10,504 nucleotides of DNA from the NCBI GenBank assembly GCA_946482165.1, contig CAMLQS010000166.1, positions 1 through 10,504 on the forward strand, in the 5' to 3' direction. The stretch comes from an uncultured Verrucomicrobiota bacterium. Lineage in GTDB: Bacteria > Verrucomicrobiota > Verrucomicrobiae > Opitutales > Opitutaceae. Below are positions 6,627-10,504 of the stretch, one piece after another. Numbering within the stretch: position 1 is the first letter of the stretch; each line of letters starts with the position of its first letter. The notes under the pieces were generated by a model, which was not told the DNA's origin, ran no database searches, and saw nothing but the letters and a program-made list of their open reading frames with translations. The position numbers and the translations under genes are program-made.

Positions 6627-7984
6627 GAGGGCGCGGCCGGCGCGAGACCGGCGCTAGCCGATCCCTCCACGGCCATCGCCGCGGTGGCCTCGGCGGCGGA
6701 GACGGACGCGGCGGCCGAGCCGCCGGTGACGGCGCGGATAAACGCGCCGGCTTTGTCGGCGATGATCTGCCCCTCGGTGACGATACGGGCCAGCGCCGGC
6801 TTCAAAGACGTGGTCCGCCTGGCGCGGGACTGCTCGCGCACCACCTCGTCGTAAAGCGACAAAAGACGCCGGTTGGTGCGCGTCCGATCCACGGTCGCCG
6901 CGGTTCGCCTCGCGGCCTCGGCCCAGCGAAGACGTGTCGCGACGCGCCGTAGTCCGTTCACCAATACCCGGGAGAAGACATCCTCGGGGGCGTTCGACGG
7001 AAGCAGCCGTCCGTTTTTTCCGTCGCGAACCATCTCCCGCACTCCCGAGGCGTCCAAGGCCACCACCGGCACGCCCGCCGCCATCACCTCCGCGAGCACC
7101 AGGCCCTGCGTCTCCGACAAGGAGGCGAATGCGAAGAGATCCATCGCCGCGCAGGCATCCCTCAAACGCCGTCCGGTCAGCTTTCCCGCGAAAACAACGC
7201 GGGAGGCCACACCGAGCGACGCAAGCACCTGCTCCATGTCCGCCCGCGCCGGACCGTCGCCCACGATCAGGGCCCACGCCTCCGGCCGGGCGCGCATAGC
7301 CTGCCCGATCGAAACCGAGAGGTAGCGGAGATTCTTCTCCTCCGCCAGACGCCCCAGATGCCCGATCACCGGCGCATCGACGGGCAGTCCATGGGCCGCG
7401 CGCGCCGCCATTCCGTCGCCGGAAGCGAGGAGCTGCGTGTCGATTCCGGTGGGAATGACATGGACCGGCGTCACGACTCCGCGCGCTACAATGAGATCGC
7501 GCACGCTTCGGCTGGGGGCCACGACCGCCGCGCAACGGTTGGCAAACCGCGTCGCCACCTCCGCGGCGAAGTCGCCCGCGGTCTCGCTCTGCATCGGCAA
7601 ATAATGGGTGTAATGCTCGTAGAGGGTGTGGTGGGTGAAGACCACGGGAACGCCGCGCTTCGAGGCCTCCCGCAGCGCCGTGTCCCCCAGCAAAAAGGGA
7701 TGATGCGCGTGGATCAGATCGGCCGGAAAATCCGAGAGTCGCTCCTCCAGCGCCGCCGCAAGCGGCAGCCGCACGGAGAAATCGCTGTCGTTGAAATGCG
7801 TGAGCGCCGCGATCCGCACGACGGACCGCTCGACGCGGGCCGGCGCCTTCCCCTCGGCGAACTCGGGCGCCACGACAAGCACGCGATGGCCGGCCTCGCG
7901 CTGGTCCTCCAGCAAGGTTTGAACCGCGCGAGCCACTCCCCCCACGTGAGGGAGAAAGGTGTTGGTAAAGTGGCAGATATTCAC
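6623..7984 (-). CDS. GT4-family glycosyltransferase (diacylglycerol glycosyltransferase-like)
   Basis: A 453-residue GT-B fold, retaining glycosyltransferase of family GT4. The N-terminal domain opens with NICHFTNTFLPHVGGVARAV (residues 2-21), the glycine-rich acceptor loop typical of enzymes that glycosylate diacylglycerol or phosphatidylinositol. Other N-domain marks are the DLIHAHHPFLLG strand (89-100) and VVFTHHTLYEHY. The C-terminal nucleotide-sugar domain carries IGHLGRLAEEKNL (207-219), LIVGDGPAR and the E-x7-E motif E291-E299 in SLSETQGLVLAEVMAAGVPVV. After about residue 420 a tail of some 30 residues is mostly Ala, Ser and Gly and is probably disordered. The start codon is GTG (7984-7982), with no Shine-Dalgarno. 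It lies 48 bases after the DUF3185 gene and overlaps the VTT gene by four bases. A cytosolic or membrane-peripheral site is expected. The sugar donor and acceptor cannot be fixed from sequence, and a role in exopolysaccharide or LPS synthesis is the main alternative. Confidence 0.92.
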   Translation of the reverse strand: MNICHFTNTFLPHVGGVARAVQTLLEDQREAGHRVLVVAPEFAEGKAPARVERSVVRIAALTHFNDSDFSVRLPLAAALEERLSDFPADLIHAHHPFLLGDTALREASKRGVPVVFTHHTLYEHYTHYLPMQSETAGDFAAEVATRFANRCAAVVAPSRSVRDLIVARGVVTPVHVIPTGIDTQLLASGDGMAARAAHGLPVDAPVIGHLGRLAEEKNLRYLSVSIGQAMRARPEAWALIVGDGPARADMEQVLASLGVASRVVFAGKLTGRRLRDACAAMDLFAFASLSETQGLVLAEVMAAGVPVVALDASGVREMVRDGKNGRLLPSNAPEDVFSRVLVNGLRRVATRLRWAEAARRTAATVDRTRTNRRLLSLYDEVVREQSRARRTTSLKPALARIVTEGQIIADKAGAFIRAVTGGSAAASVSAAEATAAMAVEGSASAGLAPAAPS

Positions 7985-8032
7985 GGCATGGATACGGCGG
8001 ATGGCGGACGGGATCGGGACATCTTCGCGGAT

Positions 8033-8236
8033 TCAGCTCTTGCGCCCCGCGAAAAAGCCGACGCCGCCCGCGACGACTCCCACGGCGCCGAGCACGATCA
8101 GCCACATGCTCTTGTCGGTCGGAGTGCCGGTGACGGCCTCGCTCACGGAGGACGCGACTGAATCGGCGGAGTTGAACCCGAAGATCAACAACACGACTCC
8201 GACGACGAGGAAGGCCAGGGAAAGCGACTTGTTCAT
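8033..8236 (-). CDS. DUF3185-family small membrane protein
   Basis: A 67-residue protein with two membrane helices: residues about 4-22 (SLSLAFLVVGVVLLIFGFN) and about 44-64 (MWLIVLGAVGVVAGGVGFF), followed by a short GRKS tail. The polar linker SADSVASSVSEAVTGTPTDKSMW has the FTG/VTG-x-PTDKS-x-W pattern remembered from DUF3185 proteins, which are short hydrophobic proteins of unknown function. The ATG at 8236 is the only sensible start, and the protein is full length for the family. It is the first gene of the minus-strand operon, 48 bases before the glycosyltransferase, and any operon promoter should lie upstream of it. No function can be stated. Confidence 0.85.
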   Translation of the reverse strand: MNKSLSLAFLVVGVVLLIFGFNSADSVASSVSEAVTGTPTDKSMWLIVLGAVGVVAGGVGFFAGRKS

Positions 8237-8355
8237 GGCGGGATTGGGTTGGGCGCAGAGGCGGTTCAGGAGGAACGCGACCGCACCGGATCCCTCGCAC
8301 GTCCGATGCCAGCCGGAGACGGGAGAACATAACCGGCATATCCGGAAAAGCTAAC

Positions 8356-8387
8356 GACGTTTTCGGCCGAAAAACGGCCGCGGCGTC
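8356..8387. repeat. Compound hairpin around a 14-base palindrome
   Basis: CGGCCG (8364-8369) and CGGCCG (8375-8380) can pair over an AAAAA loop, with an outer GACG (8356-8359) and CGTC (8384-8387) closing the structure. The left arm is also half of the perfect palindrome TTTTCGGCCGAAAA (8360-8373). On the plus strand a TTTTT run follows at 8394-8398. It lies upstream of both flanking genes, so it is more likely an operator or 5' leader structure of the DUF3185 transcript than a gene terminator. Its function is not known. Confidence 0.5.
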
Positions 8388-8615
8388 AGGTTGCTTTTTG
8401 CAGCCGGCTTCCGAGCGCGCGCGGCGTTTCGCCTTGTGCCGATACGCCGAAAAAAACGCCGAAATTCGCAGAACTACTCCAGGGCGAAATCCGATGTTTT
8501 CGAGGGCTTTTCACCGAAGAAAGCCGCGCAAGCCGCTGTTAAATCGGCCGCTCCCTAGGGAAGCGTGTCAAGCGAAGGCGAAATTCCCCTCCCCTATACC
8601 GGAGAAAAAGAGGCG

Positions 8616-8717
8616 ATGGCATACTGGATTCTCCAGAACACGCCCCGGGAGATCCCGCAGGTCTCCAATCGGAACATCCCCCATGCCGCGCATCCGAACG
8701 GCACCCGGGGCCGCTGA
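8616..8717 (+). CDS. Possible small ORF of 33 codons upstream of the glycoside hydrolase
   Basis: ATG at 8616 opens a 33-residue frame starting MAYWILQNTPREIPQ and ending at TGA 8715-8717, 23 bases before the hydrolase start. About 27 of its 32 sense codons after the start end in G or C, as in the real genes of this window, and purine-rich GGAGAAAAAGAGG precedes the ATG. There is no recognisable domain, signal peptide or membrane helix. It may be a leader peptide, a real small gene, or chance in GC-rich DNA. Confidence 0.25.
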   Translation: MAYWILQNTPREIPQVSNRNIPHAAHPNGTRGR

Positions 8718-8740
8718 CACGAAATCGCACCAAAGAAAAA

Positions 8741-10504
8741 ATGACATCTAAGATCGGACGCAAATTCCTCCTCCCTTTGGCCTCGTTGCTGGTCGTTCCC
8801 TTCGCGGGGGCCGCGATCAATTTCAGTCAGGCGGTTACGGGCAATATCTTCCTCACCAACCAAACCGTCACCCTTCCGGTCCAGTGCGACGGCGACCGCC
8901 TGGAGTGGACCGCGACCGATTTCACCGGCAAGGTGGTCAAAAGCGGCGCCCTCACCCCCGTGTCCGGTCGCGCCACCATCAACCCGAACCTCCGTCGCCG
9001 CGGCTACTTCGACCTCAAGGTCGTTGAAAAACGCTCCGGTTCCGTCGTCTCGGAAAAAAGCACCTCCTTCGCGGTCATCACCCCTCTCCTTCTGACCGGC
9101 CGCGAGCGCTCCCCCTTCGGCGTGCAGACCCACAGCGCCCAGAGCGGCGACCAGCGCGTGTATGACCTCTTCGCCAAAGCCGGCGTGGTCCACTTCCGCG
9201 ACGAGCAATACTGGGAACACATCGAGACCCAGCCGCTGCAATACAAGTATCCCGCCACCTTCACCAACTTCATGGCGAAGGGCGCCGCGGCCAAGATGCA
9301 GCCGCTCATCACGCTCGATTGGAGCAACCCGATGTATGACTACGGCGCGGGCATGTTCACCGCTCCCCACACCGACGGCGGCCGCGCCGGCTATGCCAAT
9401 TACGCCGCGGATGTCGTGCGCCAGTATCCCGCGCTCAATGCGGTCGAGATCTGGAACGAATACAACGCCGGCACTTTCATCACCGGGCCCGCCACCTCCA
9501 ACAAACCCGCCTACTACAAGCGCATGCTCGAGCAGGCCGCCAACCGTATCCGCTCGGTCCGCAACGACGTGAAGATCGTCGCCGGCGGCACCGTGCCCGT
9601 CACCCACGGCTTCCTCCGCGATGTCTTCGCACAGGGCGCCATGCCCTTCCTCGACGTGGTCTCGGTGCACCCTTATCGCAACACGCCCGAAGGCGTTGAC
9701 GCCGAAATGGGCGAGCTCCGCGAACTGATCAAGCGCCACAACAACGGCGCCGAGAAGCCGATCTGGGCCACCGAGTTCAGCCACGAGACCAACCGCCCCG
9801 AGCAGCAGGCCGAGGCCGCGACCTATCTCGCGCAGGTCGTCACCCTCATGCTCAGCCAGAAGGTCGAGCGCATGTATTACTACCTCGGCGTCGACGACCA
9901 CGCCTTCCCGCATCGCGGTCTCCTCGCCTCGCAGAACGACGCCAAGGGCGCCCTCGTCCCGCATCCCGCCTACGTCGCCTACGCCAACCTGATCCGCCAG
10001 CTGAAGGGATACGCCTTCCACTCGCGCTTCGGCGGCACCAGCTCCGCGACCCGCGCCTACCGTTTCCAGAACGGCGTCAGCCGCATGACCGTCCTCTGGT
10101 CCTCCGCTCCCGTCACCGTTTCGCTCAAGACCACCACGCCCGTCATCGTCACCGACATCATGGGCCAGTCCCGCTCCGTCTCGCCCTCCGGCGGCGTCGT
10201 GAAGCTCAAGGCCGACCGCAATGCGCAGTATGTGCGGGGCGCCGTCACCGCCGTCAGCGACGCCGGCAACCCGCTCCTCGCCGACTCGCTCGCCGGCTAC
10301 TCCGACGTTCAGGGCAAATACGGCTGGTCCTACGGCAGCGCCAATGTCGGCTCGGGTCCCTACAACGTCGGCGCCTTCACCCCGATGCGCTGGGACTACG
10401 CCGGCGACAACGCCGTCTGCTGGTTGGACAACACCTGGCATTTCATCTCCGTCGAGCAGATGCACCCCAGCTCCGCCTGGGCCGTGCGCCGCTGGACCAG
10501 CCCC
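8741..10504 (+). CDS. Secreted clan GH-A-like glycoside hydrolase, first 588 residues (partial, runs off right edge)
   Basis: An exported carbohydrate-active enzyme with no stop before the window ends. Residues 1-24 (MTSKIGRKFLLPLASLLVVPF then AGA) are a Sec signal peptide, probably cut near A24-A25. Residues about 28-115 look like an Ig-like beta sandwich. A TIM barrel follows at about 120-425, starting FGVQTHSAQ. The likely acid/base is E240 in VEIWNEYN and the likely nucleophile E345 in PIWATEFSHET, the pattern of clan GH-A retaining enzymes and closest by eye to GH39/PslG-like proteins. VVSVHPYRNTP (306-316) is a further barrel motif. A beta-rich domain spans about 430-505. From about 517 a Trp/Tyr-rich domain begins (YGWSYGS, FTPMRWDY, MHPSS, AVRRWTSP) and is cut by the window edge. 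The ATG is chosen because the signal peptide starts there; it is preceded by A-rich AAAGAAAAA rather than a Shine-Dalgarno. The substrate is unknown. Confidence 0.87.
   Translation, partial: MTSKIGRKFLLPLASLLVVPFAGAAINFSQAVTGNIFLTNQTVTLPVQCDGDRLEWTATDFTGKVVKSGALTPVSGRATINPNLRRRGYFDLKVVEKRSGSVVSEKSTSFAVITPLLLTGRERSPFGVQTHSAQSGDQRVYDLFAKAGVVHFRDEQYWEHIETQPLQYKYPATFTNFMAKGAAAKMQPLITLDWSNPMYDYGAGMFTAPHTDGGRAGYANYAADVVRQYPALNAVEIWNEYNAGTFITGPATSNKPAYYKRMLEQAANRIRSVRNDVKIVAGGTVPVTHGFLRDVFAQGAMPFLDVVSVHPYRNTPEGVDAEMGELRELIKRHNNGAEKPIWATEFSHETNRPEQQAEAATYLAQVVTLMLSQKVERMYYYLGVDDHAFPHRGLLASQNDAKGALVPHPAYVAYANLIRQLKGYAFHSRFGGTSSATRAYRFQNGVSRMTVLWSSAPVTVSLKTTTPVIVTDIMGQSRSVSPSGGVVKLKADRNAQYVRGAVTAVSDAGNPLLADSLAGYSDVQGKYGWSYGSANVGSGPYNVGAFTPMRWDYAGDNAVCWLDNTWHFISVEQMHPSSAWAVRRWTSP

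Larger units (their letters stand above)
8237..8740. other. 504-base divergent intergenic region, no firm gene
   Basis: This region lies between the divergent DUF3185 (minus) and glycoside hydrolase (plus) genes and should hold both promoters. It contains several short symmetric elements: CCGG-CATAT-CCGG (8333-8345), the palindrome TTTTCGGCCGAAAA (8360-8373) within a larger hairpin, the 7-base inverted repeat GGCGTTT/AAACGCC (8423-8429 and 8454-8460), the direct repeat ACGCCGAAA (8444-8452 and 8456-8464) and TCCCTAGGGA (8552-8561). A 33-codon ORF sits at 8616-8717. No clear sigma-70 promoter could be fixed in either direction. Confidence 0.6.

Noticed and set aside
6654..8339. 561-codon minus-strand frame overlapping the GT4 and DUF3185 genes
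   Set aside because: It is a different frame on the same strand as the glycosyltransferase, extremely Arg/Gly-rich, and would exclude two genes with clear family patterns.
8566..8571. Perfect TTGACA on the minus strand, possible -35 box
   Set aside because: No TATAAT-like hexamer lies 16-18 bases downstream, and it is about 330 bases from the DUF3185 start.
8594..10465. 623-codon open frame on the minus strand at the right end
   Set aside because: The plus strand encodes a signal peptide and hydrolase with catalytic motifs over the same bases. The minus frame is Gly/Val/Asp/Glu/His-rich with no domain, as expected opposite a C-ending codon gene.

Overview
The window is about 10.5 kb of GC-rich bacterial chromosome with strongly G/C-ending codons. 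Tight gene packing, a DUF3185-type small membrane protein, a secreted TIM-barrel hydrolase with an Ig-like N-terminus and a Trp-rich C-terminal domain, and start codons lacking a Shine-Dalgarno suggest Verrucomicrobiota, perhaps Opitutaceae. This assignment comes from family memory, not from a marker gene. No rRNA, tRNA, CRISPR array, insertion sequence or phage gene was seen.

Layout. (1) Positions 1-2.0 kb, minus strand: a cytoplasmic sensor kinase (receiver-PAS-PAS-HisKA_3-HATPase) overlaps by 11 bases the start of a NarL-type response regulator that runs off the left edge. (2) Positions 2.25-4.04 kb, plus strand: a DoxX-like four-helix membrane protein, a BON-domain lipoprotein and a nitroreductase, closed by a strong hairpin terminator at 4006-4043. 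(3) Positions 8.24-4.09 kb, minus strand: a probable four-gene operon of DUF3185 protein, GT4 glycosyltransferase (GTG start), TVP38/DedA-type VTT membrane protein (ATGA overlap) and ABC1/UbiB-family kinase-like protein. (4) Positions 8237-8740: a 504-base divergent intergenic region rich in inverted repeats, with one possible 33-codon ORF. (5) From 8741 to the right edge, plus strand: the first 588 codons of an exported clan GH-A-like glycoside hydrolase, with no stop inside the window.

How the genes may work together. The kinase and regulator form a two-component pair with an unknown signal. The operon in (3) combines a lipid-glycosyltransferase-like enzyme, a VTT protein (a family with lipid scramblases and transporters) and an ABC1 protein (a family acting on isoprenoid lipids). 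This suggests a membrane-lipid module, which is inference from family membership and gene order. The glycoside hydrolase on the right probably begins a separate polysaccharide-related locus.

Nothing here is clearly a wholly new system. The best candidates for a second look are the hydrolase with its C-terminal domain, the membrane-lipid operon, and the receiver-headed kinase with twin PAS modules.
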